From JABDMH01 sp965223105 (lineage in GTDB: Bacteria > Bacteroidota > Bacteroidia > Chitinophagales > Saprospiraceae): a stretch of 64,000 nt of DNA. Below are positions 8,826-20,050 of the stretch, piece by piece. The first letter of the stretch is position 1; each line of letters opens with the position of its first letter. The position numbers were made by a program, and so were the translations under genes. Where the stretch lies: assembly GCA_965223105.1 (NCBI GenBank), contig OZ244987.1, positions 4,278,001-4,342,000 of the forward strand, in the 5' to 3' direction. Under the pieces are notes generated by a model that saw only the letters and a program-made list of their open reading frames with translations, did no database searches and was not told the origin of the DNA.

Positions 8826-10829
8826 ATGAACCCATCCCAACCATCACTCACCAGTGTTTGTACATTTCTTGCTTTGCTGGTGCCAATATTTTGTTGGTCA
8901 CAAGCAGGTCTTCCCAAAGACACTGAAGTACTTATCCACGAAATGATTGAGAATCAGGTTGCAGAGGTCAGGCAATACGAAGAGAAGCTAGAAGCAGCGC
9001 CCACCCGAGCTGCCAAGCGTAGGATTTGTTTAAAGCTCTCACGGCTTTATAGCATCATCGATCGCCCAGCCGGCATTAAGGTGCTTCGGCAAGCTCTGGA
9101 ATTTACCGAGCCGGCTAACGACAAAGAAAGAATGCAGGTGCTGGCACGACTAGCAATAACTTTCAGACGAATGGGGGAGATGGATTCATGTGCTAGTACC
9201 TTACAAAAATTCGAATCGAATTTTGAGGAAACGCCTACGAGCGCCGAGTATTTTATTACAAAGGCCACACTGGAGAAATATCAAGGTAACTTTCCCCAAG
9301 CTCTGGATTGGCTACATGAAGGAGTGTCCTGGGCAGATTCAAATGGAGTCTTTCCCCAAATGATTTATGGAAAATTGGGAGAGCTGTATATGGATCGAAG
9401 AGAGTATCGCAAAGCCTTGCAATACTTTGAGAAAAACCTCCGACACATTAAAGAGCAAAAAGCGCCAGTGCGGGAAGATGAGTTGGTGAGTATGGCGGAA
9501 TGCTATAGTGAGTTGGGTGAGATAGACCAATCAAAGACAGTCCTGGCTCTCAATGAAACGTACAACTGGGATCGGGCCATAAACAAGAGTAGTCTCGCTG
9601 GCCTTGGCAACTACATCACTTCCAGAATGAAGTCGGCTCACCTCGATGGTCACTACCACGAGTGTATTCAAATCGCCACAGTGGCTACTGCCATCTATTC
9701 TGAAACCAGTACACCTCGTCAGCTCGGCCGGATTTTGATTGTCCGAGCTGACTGCTATGAAAAACTTGGTTTTTTTGTTGAAGCACTTCGAGATCTTAAT
9801 CAAGCAGAAATTCTGGTAAGAAAGATTAGCAACAAAGCCCGGCTTATAAAAGTCTTTCTTTCAAGATCCAAGATATATTCATCATTGGGGAATCATTCAT
9901 ATGCCCTTCGGGATTTAGAAGCTTATCACGAGCTGTATCGTGACATGCATGAAGGTTGGGCAGCGGAAGAGATATCTTTTCTAGAACGTAAACTGGACCG
10001 GAAAGAAGTAAATCATAAGTTGCAGCTATTGGACAAGGAGAATAGACTCAAAGCGATGTCACTGCAAAAAAGGAAACGCCTGGTTTGGTTTCTGTCTATG
10101 CTATTAATAACCCTGATCATTCTTGCCATTGTACTGCAACATCAATTGCGTTATCGAAAGAAAGCTGAAAATGAGATACGAAAAAGCAAGGAGCTGGTTG
10201 AGGGATCACTTAGAGAGAAGGAAATCCTACTCCAGGAAATTCATCACCGGGTGAAAAACAATCTGCAATTTATTTCATCTCTCCTTAGTCTCCAGTCTGA
10301 ACATATGAAGGACTCGACTGCTGTTACCGCTTTACAGGAAGGTCAGGACAGGGTCCGATCAATGGCCTTGATTCATCAGAATCTCTATCAAGAGCACAAT
10401 CTCGTTGGAGTTGATGTTCGGGAATATTTTGACAAACTCATTCAAAATCTATTCGACTCTTACAACATCTCTCCAAACCGCATCAAATTGCAGACTAAAA
10501 TTCAATCGATGAATATTGACGTAGATACGATTATTCCATTAGGGCTTATTGTAAATGAACTGGTCAGCAATGCCCTGAAATATGCCTTCCCCGATGATCG
10601 TCAGGGGGTCATTGAAGTCGTCCTAGCGAAACAAGATGATTCATTGCATCTTACCGTAAGGGATAATGGAATTGGTATTGAGAAATCGCTGGTTCAAGAT
10701 CTCGATCAACATTTTGGGTATAGACTGATCAATGCATTTTGCCTTCAGTTGGATGCTGACCTGACGATCGAAAACAAAATCGGCACAACAGTCTCGCTGG
10801 AAGTCAAGGATTTTCAAACAGCTGCCTAA
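8826..10829 (+). CDS. TPR-containing sensor histidine kinase (HisKA_2 type), orphan
   Basis: 667 residues. A signal peptide (residues 1-26, ending FCWSQA) leads into a periplasmic region of TPR-like helices, about 40-400. One membrane segment at about 418-440 (WFLSMLLITLIILAIVL) is followed by a short coiled linker and a HisKA_2 dimerisation box, EIHHRVKNNLQ, with the likely phosphoacceptor at His474 (His473 adjacent). The HATPase_c domain has an N box (VNELVSNALKYAFP) and a G1 box (DNGIGI). The G2 region reads HFGYRLINAF rather than the usual LGL form, so ATP-lid function should be treated with some care. No response regulator is adjacent, and repeat arrays lie on both sides, so the partner must be elsewhere. 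The signal is unknown. Confidence 0.9.
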   Translation: MNPSQPSLTSVCTFLALLVPIFCWSQAGLPKDTEVLIHEMIENQVAEVRQYEEKLEAAPTRAAKRRICLKLSRLYSIIDRPAGIKVLRQALEFTEPANDKERMQVLARLAITFRRMGEMDSCASTLQKFESNFEETPTSAEYFITKATLEKYQGNFPQALDWLHEGVSWADSNGVFPQMIYGKLGELYMDRREYRKALQYFEKNLRHIKEQKAPVREDELVSMAECYSELGEIDQSKTVLALNETYNWDRAINKSSLAGLGNYITSRMKSAHLDGHYHECIQIATVATAIYSETSTPRQLGRILIVRADCYEKLGFFVEALRDLNQAEILVRKISNKARLIKVFLSRSKIYSSLGNHSYALRDLEAYHELYRDMHEGWAAEEISFLERKLDRKEVNHKLQLLDKENRLKAMSLQKRKRLVWFLSMLLITLIILAIVLQHQLRYRKKAENEIRKSKELVEGSLREKEILLQEIHHRVKNNLQFISSLLSLQSEHMKDSTAVTALQEGQDRVRSMALIHQNLYQEHNLVGVDVREYFDKLIQNLFDSYNISPNRIKLQTKIQSMNIDVDTIIPLGLIVNELVSNALKYAFPDDRQGVIEVVLAKQDDSLHLTVRDNGIGIEKSLVQDLDQHFGYRLINAFCLQLDADLTIENKIGTTVSLEVKDFQTAA

Positions 10830-10874
10830 CGAGATCATTAATCCTTGGAGTTCATTCTGGTCCCTTTTTGCAAG

Positions 10875-13800
10875 GGTATATTCTACTTTTTGGTGGCAAA
10901 AAGTAGAGCAAAAAGCCACACCTGGATCTTTTTCCTTGAAAAACTACGGCCCGCTTAGCTCTCGCACCAAAACTCGCCCTTGGTGATATCTTTTTCAAGC
11001 ATGCAGGCTCTCGTCATCTGGGCTTCATGCTTTATTTACTTCCGGCTCGAACAGTTGGTGCTCTTTTGCCAGCCCGCAGCCTTGTTTTTCTGAGGAAAAA
11101 TATCCTAAGGGCATCCCGGGCAGCGCATTCTCAATTTAACGCCGCCCACTTTGAAAGGTTAGGGGATTATAGCCAATAGGTGGTTAGCACTGGGGATGAC
11201 ATATTTCGGCTAGTATCTTAATGGCAACATTACTCCTTTAGTAAACCTACTCCTGTTAATGTATTTTCTACCTTTTTTGGTGGCAAAAAGTAGAGCAAAA
11301 AGCCACCCTGGATCTTTTTCCTTGAAAAACTACGCCCTGCCTGGCGCTCGCACCAAAACTCGCCCTTAATGGTTGTTCCCTAAGTCTGGCTTCCTCGTCA
11401 TCTCGGCTTCGCGCGCTATTTTCTTCCGGCTCGAACAGTTGGTGCTCTTTTGCCAGCCCGCAGCCTTGTTTTTCTGAGGAAAAATATCCTAAGGGCATCC
11501 CAGGTCGCCGTAATTTCAATATAACACCACTCTCTTTGAAAAGGGTTAAGGATTGCAACCAATCGGTGGTTAGCACCGAGGGACGACATTATGTGGCTAG
11601 TATCTCAATGACAATATTATTCCATTAGTGAACCTGCTCCCGTTAATGTTTTTTCTACTTTTTGGTGGCAAAAAGTAGAGCAAAAAGCCACCCTGGATCT
11701 TTTTCCTTGAAAAACTACAGCCCGCTTAGCTCTCGCACCAAAACTCGCCCTTAATGATATCTTTTTCAAGCATGGGGGCTCTCGTCACCTGGGCTTCATG
11801 CTTTATTTACTTCCGGCTCGAACAGTTGGTGCTCTTTTGCCAGCCCGCAGCCTTGTTTTTCTGAGGAAAAATATCCTAAGGGCATCCCGGGCAGCGCATT
11901 CTCAATTTAACGCCGCCCACGTTGAAAGATTAGGGGATTATAGCCAATAGGTGGTTAGCGCTGGGGATGACATATTTCGGCTAGTATCTTAATGGCAACA
12001 TTACTCCTTTAGTAAACCTACTCCTGTTAATGTATTTTCTACTTTTTTTGGTGGCAAAAAGTAGAGCAAAAAGCCACCCTGGACCTTTCTCCTTGAAAAA
12101 CTACGGCTCCCCTGGCGCTCGCACTAAAACTCGCCCTTAGTGATATCTTTTTCAAGCATGGGGCTCTCGTCATCTAGGCTTCATGCTTTATTTACTTCCG
12201 GCTCGAACAGTTGGTGCTCTTTTGCCAGCCCGCAGCCTTGTTTTTCTGAGGAAAAATATCCTAAGGGCATCCCAGGTCGCCGTAATCTCAATATAACACC
12301 ACTCTCTTTGAAAAGGGTTAAGGATTGCAACCAATCGGTGGTTAGCACCGAGGGACGACATTATGTGGCTAGTATCTTACTGGCAACATTACTCCTTTTA
12401 GTGAACCTGCTCCCGTTAATGTTTTTTCTACTTTTTGGTGGCAAAAAGTAGAGCAAAAAGCCACCCTGGATCTTTTTCCTTGAAAAACTACAGCCCGCTT
12501 AGCTCTCGCACCAAAACTCGCCCTTAATGATATCTTTTTCAAGCATGGGGGCTCTCGTCACCTGGGCTTCATGCTTTATTTACTTCCGGCTCGAACAGTT
12601 GGTGCTCTTTTGCCAGCCCGCAGCCTTGTTTTTCTGAGGAAAAATATCCTAAGGGCATCCCGGGCAGCGCATTCTCAATTTAACGCCGCCCACGTTGAAA
12701 GATTAGGGGATTATAGCCAATAGGTGGTTAGCGCTGGGGATGACATATTTCGGCTAGTATCTTAATGGCAACATTACTCCTTTAGTAAACCTACTCCTGT
12801 TAATGTATTTTCTACTTTTTTTGGTGGCAAAAAGTAGAGCAAAAAGCCACCCTGGACCTTTCTCCTTGAAAAACTACGGCTCCCCTGGCGCTCGCACTAA
12901 AACTCGCCCTTAGTGATATCTTTTTCAAGCATGGGGGCTCTCGTCATCTAGGCTTCATGCTTTATTTACTTCCGGCTCGAACAGTTGGTGCTCTTTTGCC
13001 AGCCCGCAGCCTTGTTTTTCTGAGGAAAAATATCCTAAGGGCATCCCAGGTCGCCGTAATCTCAATATAACACCACTCTCTTTGAAAAGGGTTAAGGATT
13101 GCAACCAATCGGTGGTTAGCACCGAGGGACGACATTATGTGGCTAGTATCTTACTGGCAACATTACTCCTTTTAGTGAACCTGCTCCCGTTAATGTTTTT
13201 TCTACTTTTTGGTGGCAAAAAGTAGAGCAAAAAGCCACCCTGGATCTTTTTCCTTGAAAAACTACAGCCCGCTTAGCTCTCGCACCAAAACTCGCCCTTA
13301 ATGATATCTTTTTCAAGCATGGGGGCTCTCGTCACCTGGGCTTCATGCTTTATTTACTTCCGGCTCGAACAGTTGGTGCTCTTTTGCCAGCCCGCAGCCT
13401 TGTTTTTCTGAGGAAAAATATCCTAAGGGCATCCCGGGCAGCGCATTCTCAATTTAACGCCGCCCACGTTGAAAGATTAGGGGATTATAGCCAATAGGTG
13501 GTTAGCGCTGGGGATGACATATTTCGGCTAGTATCTTAATGGCAACATTACTCCTTTAGTAAACCTACTCCTGTTAATGTATTTTCTACTTTTTTTGGTG
13601 GCAAAAAGTAGAGCAAAAAGCCACCCTGGACCTTTCTCCTTGAAAAACTACGGCTCCCCTGGCGCTCGCACTAAAACTCGCCCTTAGTGATATCTTTTTC
13701 AAGCATGGGGGCTCTCGTCATCTAGGCTTCATGCTTTATTTACTTCCGGCTCGAACAGTTGGTGCTCTTTTGCCAGCCCGCAGCCTTGTTTTTCTGAGGA

Positions 13801-16585
13801 AAAATATCCTAAGGGCATCCCAGGTCGCCGTAATCTCAATATAACACCACTCTCTTTGAAAAGGGTTAAGGATTGCAACCAATCGGTGGTTAGCACCGAG
13901 GGACGACATTATGTGGCTAGTATCTTACTGGCAACATTACTCCTTTTAGTGAACCTGCTCCCGTTAATGTTTTTTCTACTTTTTGGTGGCAAAAAGTAGA
14001 GCAAAAAGCCACCCTGGACCTTTCTCCTTGAAAAACTACGGCTCCCCTGGCGCTCGCACCAAAACTCGCCCTTAATGGTTGTTCCTCAGGTATAGCTTCC
14101 TCGTCGTATTGATTTTTCTACTTTTTGGTGGCAAAAAGTAGAGCAAAAAGCCACCCTGGATCTTTTTCCTCGAAAAACTACGGCCCGCCTAGCGCTCGCA
14201 CCAAAACTCGCCCTTAGTGATATCTTTTTCAAGCATGGGGCTCTCGTCACCTGGGCTTCATGCTTTATTTTCTACCGGCTCGAACAGTTGGTGCTCTTTT
14301 GCCAGCCCGCGCCTTGTTTTTCTGAGGAAAAATATCCTAAGGGCATCCCAGGTCGCCGTAATCTCAATATAACACCACTCTCTTTGAAAAGGGTTAAGGA
14401 TTGCAACCAATCGGTGGTTAGCACCGAGGGACGACATTATGTGGCTAGTATCTTACTGGCAACATTACTCCTTTTAGTGAACCTGCTCCCGTTAATGTTT
14501 TTTCTACTTTTTGGTGGCAAAAAGTAGAGCAAAAAGCCCGGGCAGCGCATTCTCAATTTCGAAACGCCGCCCACTTTGAAAGGTCCCGGGCAGCGCTAAC
14601 GCCGCCCACTTTGAAAGGTTAGGGGATTATAGCCAATAGGTGGTTAGCACTGGGGATGACATATTTCGGCTAGTATCTTAATGGCAACATTACTCCTACT
14701 CCTGTTAATGTATTTTCTACCTTTTTTTGGTGGCAAAAAGTAGAGCAAAAAGCCACCCTGGATCTTTTTCCTTGAAAAACTACGGCCCGCTTAGCGCTCG
14801 CACCAAAACTCGCCCTTAGTGATATCTTTTTCAAGCATGGGGCTCTCGTCACCTGGGCTTCATGCTTTATTTTCTACTGGCTCGAACAGTTAGTGCTCTT
14901 TTGCCAGCCCGCAGCCTTGTTTTTCTGAGGAAAAATATCCTAAGGGCATCCCGGGCAGCGCATTCTCAATTTAATGCCGCCCACTTTGAAAGATTAGGGG
15001 ATTATAGCCAATAGGTGGTTAGCGCTGGGGATGACATATTTCGGCTAGTATCTTAATGGCAACATTACTCCTTTAGTAAACCTACTCCTGTTAATGTATT
15101 TTCTACTTTTTTTGGTGGCAAAAAGTAGAGCAAAAAGCCACCCTGGACCTTTCTCCTTGAAAAACTACGGCTCCCCAGGCGCTCGCACTAAAACTCGCCC
15201 TTAGTGATATCTTTTTCAAGCATGGGGGCTCTCGTCATCTAGGCTTCATGCTTTATTTACTTCCGGCTCGAACAGTTGGTGCTCTTTTGCCAACCCGCAA
15301 CCTTGTTTTTCTGAGGAAAAATATCCTAAGGGCATCCCAGGTCGCCGTAATCTCAATATAACACCACTCTCTTTGAAAAGGGTTAAGGATTGCAACCAAT
15401 CGGTGGTTAGCACCGAGGGACGACATTATGTGGCTAGTATCTTAATGACAATATTATTCCATTAGTGAACCTGCTCCCGTTAATGTTTTTTCTACTTTTT
15501 GGTGGCAAAAAGTAGAGCAAAAAGCCACCCTGGATCTTTTTCCTTGAAAAACTACAGCCCGCTTAGCTCTCGCACCAAAACTCGCCCTTAATGGTTGCTG
15601 CTCAGGTATAGCTTCCTCGTCGTATTGATTTTTCTACTTTTTGGTGGCAAAAAGTAGAGCAAAAAGCCACCCTGGATCTTTTTCCTCGAAAAACTACGGC
15701 CCGCCTAGCGCTCGCACCAAAACTCGCCCTTAGTGATATCTTTTTCAAGCATGGGGCTCTCGTCACCTGGGCTTCATGCTTTATTTTCTACCGGCTCGAA
15801 CAGTTGGTGCTCTTTTGCCAGCCCGCAGCCTTGTTTTTCTGAGGAAAAATCTCCTAAGGGCATCCCGGGCAGCGCATTCTCAATTTAACGCCGCCCACTT
15901 TGAAAGGTTAGGGGATTATAGCCAATAGGTGGTTAGCACTGGGGATGACATATTTCGGCTAGTATCTCAATGGCAACATTACTTCATTAGTGAACTTACT
16001 CCTGCTAATGTTCTTTCTACTTTTTGGTGGCAAAAAGTAGAGCAGAAAGCCACCCTGGACATTTTTCCTTGAAAAACTACAGCCCCCTTGGCGCTCGCAC
16101 CAAAACTCGCCCATAATGGTTGATGCTCAGGTATAGCTTCCTCGTCGTATTGATTTTTCTACTTTTTGGTGGCAAAAAGTAGAGCAAAAAGCCACCCTGG
16201 ATCTTTTTCCTCGAAAAACTACGGCCCGCTTAGCGCTCGCACTAAAACTCGCCCTTAGTGATATCTTTTTCAAGCATGGGGGCTCTCGTCATCTAGGCTT
16301 CATGCTTTATTTACTTCCGGCTCGAACAGTTGGTGTTCTTTTGCCAGCCCGCAGCCTTGTTTTTCTGAGGAAAAATATCCTAAGGGCATCCCGGGCAGCG
16401 CATTCTCAATTTAACGCCGCCCACTTTGAAAGGTTAGGGGATTATAGCCAATAGGTGGTTAGCACTGGGGATGACATATTTCGGCTAGTATCTTAATGGC
16501 AACATTACTCCTTTAGTAAACCTACTCCTGTTAATGTATTTTCTACCTTTTTTTGGTGGCAAAAAGTAGAGCAAAAAGCCACGCT
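10875..16585 (+). repeat. Hairpin repeat array A2 (5.7 kb, ~18 palindrome copies)
   Basis: The same unit and orientation as array A1, filling the convergent gap between the histidine kinase and the FtsX permease. Palindrome copies start near 10881, 11265, 11652, 12035, 12425, 12816, 13199, 13585, 13975, 14117, 14505, 14717, 15100, 15488, 15629, 16015, 16157 and 16543. Spacing is mostly 383-391 bp, with short units of about 140 bp (14117, 15629, 16157) that lack the middle part. Some copies have an extended T tract (TTTTTTTGGTGGC), so stem length varies. Near 14537-14600 a segment containing GGGCAGCGC and CGCCGCCCACTTTGAAAGG is scrambled and duplicated. I find no gene in this region. Confidence 0.9.
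11641..13961 (+). repeat. Higher-order repeat: three near-identical 774-bp dimers
   Basis: Within array A2 two variant units alternate. One reads CCCTGGATCTTTTTCC with ACAGCCCGCTTAGCTCTC; the other reads CCCTGGACCTTTCTCC with ACGGCTCCCCTGGCGCTC. The dimer begins at CGTTAAT at 11641, 12414 and 13188, and the next dimer-like start is at 13962, so the periods are 773, 774 and 774. By eye, copies differ by about one base (for example GGGG versus GGGGG before CTCTCGTC). This implies recent amplification of the dimer, not of the single unit. Confidence 0.85.
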
Positions 16586-16629
16586 CGATGTGCGCCTGCT
16601 GCTTGAGTGTCGTCGATCTGTGGGAAGTC

Positions 16630-19014
16630 TCAACTCCCTCCCCTTCTAATCATTTGGGCAGGTATTGCTCTAGCCGTACTTATGATTTTTCCCCCTATGG
16701 TAAACATACTGGTCAGCAGCAAGAGACCAATTGCCAGGAAAATGGCAAAAAATGTCACCGGAACATAATAGGCCCAAATACTTCCCATCAGCAATTCGGC
16801 AAGATAGAATCCGGAAATTGTTCCCAAGAGGAATGAAATCAGCAAAATGACCACAAACTCTCTTATGATGCTGATCACAATGTCGATTTGTGAGGCCCCC
16901 AATACCTTTCTGATTCCAATTTCCTGTGTCCGCCGATTAATATTTAACGTGACCATACTAAACATGCCAATAGAAGACAAAATCACCGCAACGATTCCCA
17001 AGAAAATAAATAGCACCTTAATGTTAGCATTTACCTCAGCCGACTGTATTTTATCATGTTCCATATAGCTGACTGTCGATATCTTATCAGGAAAAACTTT
17101 TCTCCAACGCAAGTCCATCTGCTCCTTCAGATCCTTCATTTGATCCACTTTTCCCCGCACTACAATAAATCGATAATCTGGTAGCAGCGCCGGTCGAAGC
17201 ATCATCGGTTCCAATGGATCCCACAGTGCTCCATCAAAATAAATATCTTTAACAACACCTACCACATTGAGCAATAGGGTATCACGTAGTCTTATCTGCT
17301 TGCCTACCGGCTCATCCCAAGAAAAAATTCGAGCCAATTCTTCGTTTATGATCACTGATTGCTCAGCATCGAGTTGACTATTTTCCCTGAAATCCCGCCC
17401 AGAAAGGATAGTGGCTCCAACCGTAGATAAATACCCGGCGCCGATATTAAAAATATTGACATCCAGCTCCGTATTCTCTACTTTAATAGGATCTGTATAC
17501 CAAGAGGAAGTGAAATTGTGGCGTGATCCGGCAACTTGTTGGGCTAGTGGAATATCCAAGATTTCATTGCGAAAAGCCCGAAATCCACTTTCGTCTTCCA
17601 CAAATGCATAGAGGACACTCTCTAGATCAAAACCCATATCATAGTTCTCCTGGTACCTGGCATTTTGCGCAAAAACAAACCCACAAATAATGGCAATCAA
17701 AGAAATACCAAATTGCATAATCAGGAGAATCCGTGTGAGGCTATTGGTACCAATCAATTTTGTTGTTCCTCGAAAAATTGTAGTGGGCTGAAAACTGCTG
17801 ATGTAGATGGACGGGTAGAGACCAGCAACTAAAGAGGTAAATAGCAATAGGGAAATAAGAAAAACAATGAGATGAATATTTTCCAGAAGGCTTAGACGAA
17901 TCTCCAGAAAAACCCACATTGCACTATATGCCGGAACCAGGATGGCAGCCAACAGGATAGCTACAGACAAGGAGACTGCAGTCAAAAACATGTTTTCACC
18001 AAGAAACTGCTGCATGATCTGCCTCTTATTTGATCCCATCACTTTTCTTACCCCGATCTCTTTCATCCTGCGATTGGCCGATGCAATAGACGTGTTGGTA
18101 AAATTGAAACAGGCAATCAGCAGCAGCAGCAAAGCCATCACACCAGGACCATAGGCAGCCGCAACCGGAAGACTCTGTTCGGTCCAATGATTAATGACTC
18201 CCTCTTTCTCCGCCCTCAGTGCCATACCATCAAAAGGATCAAGAACATAGTGCTGTACCTTATAATCATCCTTGGCGGCATTCTGAATGGAAACATATTT
18301 CTGCAATTCTCCTTCAATGGATTCGAGATTCTGATTTAGTCCAATTTGAAAAAAGGTGGTATTGAAATCAGACCAATCATTTTTATCGATTTCCTGTAGA
18401 TCGAGAAGAGCCTCATAATTGAAGTAGGCTTCGGACTGAAATGACGAATTAGGGGGAGGGTTCTTAAAAACACCGCCAATGATAAAATCAACCTTATCTT
18501 CTCCTTGAATGTAGGTTAATGATTCACCAATGACCGATGGTTTATCTGGCCAGTACTTTTGCTTTAATTCTTCGTTGATCCATACCGAGCGATGGTCGGT
18601 CAAAGAGCTTTTGGTTCCTTGGAGGAAATCGACGGTAAATATTTCGGCAAAGGAGGGATCAACCCCCGCCAGCCAGGTGCGAAAGATTTGATCTCCGACC
18701 TTGAAGTTGCCGCCAGCAGGCATGTACCTGGTGGTCTGCTTGATCTGGTTGATTTGCTCTCTGGCTATCTCTGCCAAAGGTAAAGGGCACATACCGTTAT
18801 GTGTGGTTTGATCACCGATCTCACGTATGAAACCAACCCGGTATATCTCCGATGCATTCTTATGGTTTCCATCAAACTTAGCGTTGTACTCCCAATTCAG
18901 ATAAGCGACGATACAACAAGCAAGGGCGATTCCCAGCCCCAGGACATTAATGGCTACAAAAACTCGTTGGCTTATAATGTTCCTAAAGGCTATCTTCAGG
19001 TAATTCTTCCACAT
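16630..19014 (-). CDS. ABC transporter permease, FtsX/MacB family
   Basis: About 794 residues if started at 19014 (MWKNYLKIAFRN); the frame is open to an upstream ATG at 19032. After a first membrane helix (about 20-40) comes a large periplasmic MacB_PCD domain. A first FtsX core of three or four helices at about 280-420 contains the RRMKEIGVRKVMG signature. A second periplasmic domain follows, then a second FtsX core at about 670-785 with RRTQEIGIRKVLG. This duplicated layout is the usual Bacteroidota type of permease. Such proteins act with a separate LolD/MacB-like ATPase in efflux or lipoprotein handling, but no ATPase gene is adjacent. The stop lies only about 45 bases from array A2. Confidence 0.92.
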   Translation of the reverse strand: MWKNYLKIAFRNIISQRVFVAINVLGLGIALACCIVAYLNWEYNAKFDGNHKNASEIYRVGFIREIGDQTTHNGMCPLPLAEIAREQINQIKQTTRYMPAGGNFKVGDQIFRTWLAGVDPSFAEIFTVDFLQGTKSSLTDHRSVWINEELKQKYWPDKPSVIGESLTYIQGEDKVDFIIGGVFKNPPPNSSFQSEAYFNYEALLDLQEIDKNDWSDFNTTFFQIGLNQNLESIEGELQKYVSIQNAAKDDYKVQHYVLDPFDGMALRAEKEGVINHWTEQSLPVAAAYGPGVMALLLLLIACFNFTNTSIASANRRMKEIGVRKVMGSNKRQIMQQFLGENMFLTAVSLSVAILLAAILVPAYSAMWVFLEIRLSLLENIHLIVFLISLLLFTSLVAGLYPSIYISSFQPTTIFRGTTKLIGTNSLTRILLIMQFGISLIAIICGFVFAQNARYQENYDMGFDLESVLYAFVEDESGFRAFRNEILDIPLAQQVAGSRHNFTSSWYTDPIKVENTELDVNIFNIGAGYLSTVGATILSGRDFRENSQLDAEQSVIINEELARIFSWDEPVGKQIRLRDTLLLNVVGVVKDIYFDGALWDPLEPMMLRPALLPDYRFIVVRGKVDQMKDLKEQMDLRWRKVFPDKISTVSYMEHDKIQSAEVNANIKVLFIFLGIVAVILSSIGMFSMVTLNINRRTQEIGIRKVLGASQIDIVISIIREFVVILLISFLLGTISGFYLAELLMGSIWAYYVPVTFFAIFLAIGLLLLTSMFTIGGKIISTARAIPAQMIRRGGS

Positions 19015-19116
19015 AAACAGCATATTAAGCAATACTATAGACGTAGCAAACGAGTGAGGGTTGCGGATGCATGATTAAATCCGGAATCAAATACATTCCC
19101 CATACTGGATTCCTTG

Positions 19117-19857
19117 CTATTCGACACCCAAGATATGGACACCCTCCTCCCCTATACGTGTCCGCGTTTCGTCGGTAAGGTATTCGGCCTGATTAAGTTG
19201 CTGGGGTTGATCCCGCCGGCAAAAATAACTGTGGATTGCACGGCGGGGTCTATCGGTGTGATTGGTGGTACCTCCGTGCCAGGTATGAGAATTAAACACA
19301 AACACTGAACCCGCCGGTGCTTCGATAATTTTTTCGTTTGGATGTGGACGCTCAGGATCTTCCAAGACTTCCTGTGGGAGGTCACCTTTGAGGTGAGTGC
19401 CCGGTACCACACGTGTAGCACCATTTTCGACAGAAAAATCATCCAAGAGCCAGATTGAGTTGCAGACTTTGTAATCACCCGAATCAACGGATTCGTGCCA
19501 ATCAACGTGCAATTTTTGCAGACCATCGCCGGGAATGGCGGCCCGGTAATTCAAAGAAGACAATTTAATTTCTTTGCCCAATACATGTCTGATGGCTGCA
19601 AGCACTTTCGGATGCTGATAAAAGACATCAAACTCCACGCCCTTATTCACTAAATCTGCCAACCTCCGAGCACCCTTTTCTTTGGGATGCCGGATATAGG
19701 GTGAATCAAACACCTCTGAACCTGCATTTTCTCCCTCGGCCTGCAATAGTTGATCGATTCGTGCACGAATTGATTTCAGATCTTCCGGTGTGAGTAGAAT
19801 TCCCAAATCCAGATAGCCCTGGGTATCGAGAAAATTCCTGTCTGCAGCAGTCAGCAT
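19117..19857 (-). CDS. Phytanoyl-CoA dioxygenase (PhyH) family protein
   Basis: 246 residues from Met at 19857 (MLTAADRNFLDTQGYLDLG, a typical PhyH beginning); the frame is open to 19899, but the extra 14 residues look unconserved. Fe(II) ligands are visible: an HxD pair in LHVDWHES (His117, Asp119) and a distal His in HTWHGG (His194), followed by RPRRAIHSYF, whose arginine would bind 2-oxoglutarate. Family members hydroxylate diverse small molecules, so the substrate is open. The gene follows the FtsX permease on the same strand with 84-100 bases between them and diverges from the tct operon across a 193-base gap, so it could share regulation with that transporter. Confidence 0.9.
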   Translation of the reverse strand: MLTAADRNFLDTQGYLDLGILLTPEDLKSIRARIDQLLQAEGENAGSEVFDSPYIRHPKEKGARRLADLVNKGVEFDVFYQHPKVLAAIRHVLGKEIKLSSLNYRAAIPGDGLQKLHVDWHESVDSGDYKVCNSIWLLDDFSVENGATRVVPGTHLKGDLPQEVLEDPERPHPNEKIIEAPAGSVFVFNSHTWHGGTTNHTDRPRRAIHSYFCRRDQPQQLNQAEYLTDETRTRIGEEGVHILGVE

Positions 19858-19975
19858 TTCTTGACCAATTTTTATAAACCAATTTATCAAAAAAATCAAT
19901 CAGTCAATTCCCGGAATGATCTGGCGGACAGTTTACATAAAAGCCTGATTTGTTTTATGCCAGGTTCGAGCTAAA

Positions 19976-20006
19976 ATCAAACCCCAATGGCAAATCGGGG
20001 CTTGAT
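19976..20006. promoter_or_regulatory. Inverted repeat between PhyH and tctC
   Basis: ATCAAACCCC (19976-19985) and GGGGCTTGAT (19997-20006) pair at 9 of 10 positions across an 11-base spacer. The site is 45 bases upstream of tctC and about 120 bases upstream of the divergent dioxygenase. It could be an operator for both genes or a 5'-leader hairpin of the tct mRNA. No regulator gene is adjacent. This is a prediction from symmetry only. Confidence 0.4.
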
Positions 20007-20050
20007 CACATCAGTTTTTTCTATCTTTTCGCTCAACCTAAATAGACCTG

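Noticed and set aside
6993..14852. Short frames in array A such as those containing FYFLVAK or SRAKSHPG
   Set aside because: They recur with the repeat, are broken by indels between units, and their composition reflects the hairpin sequences.
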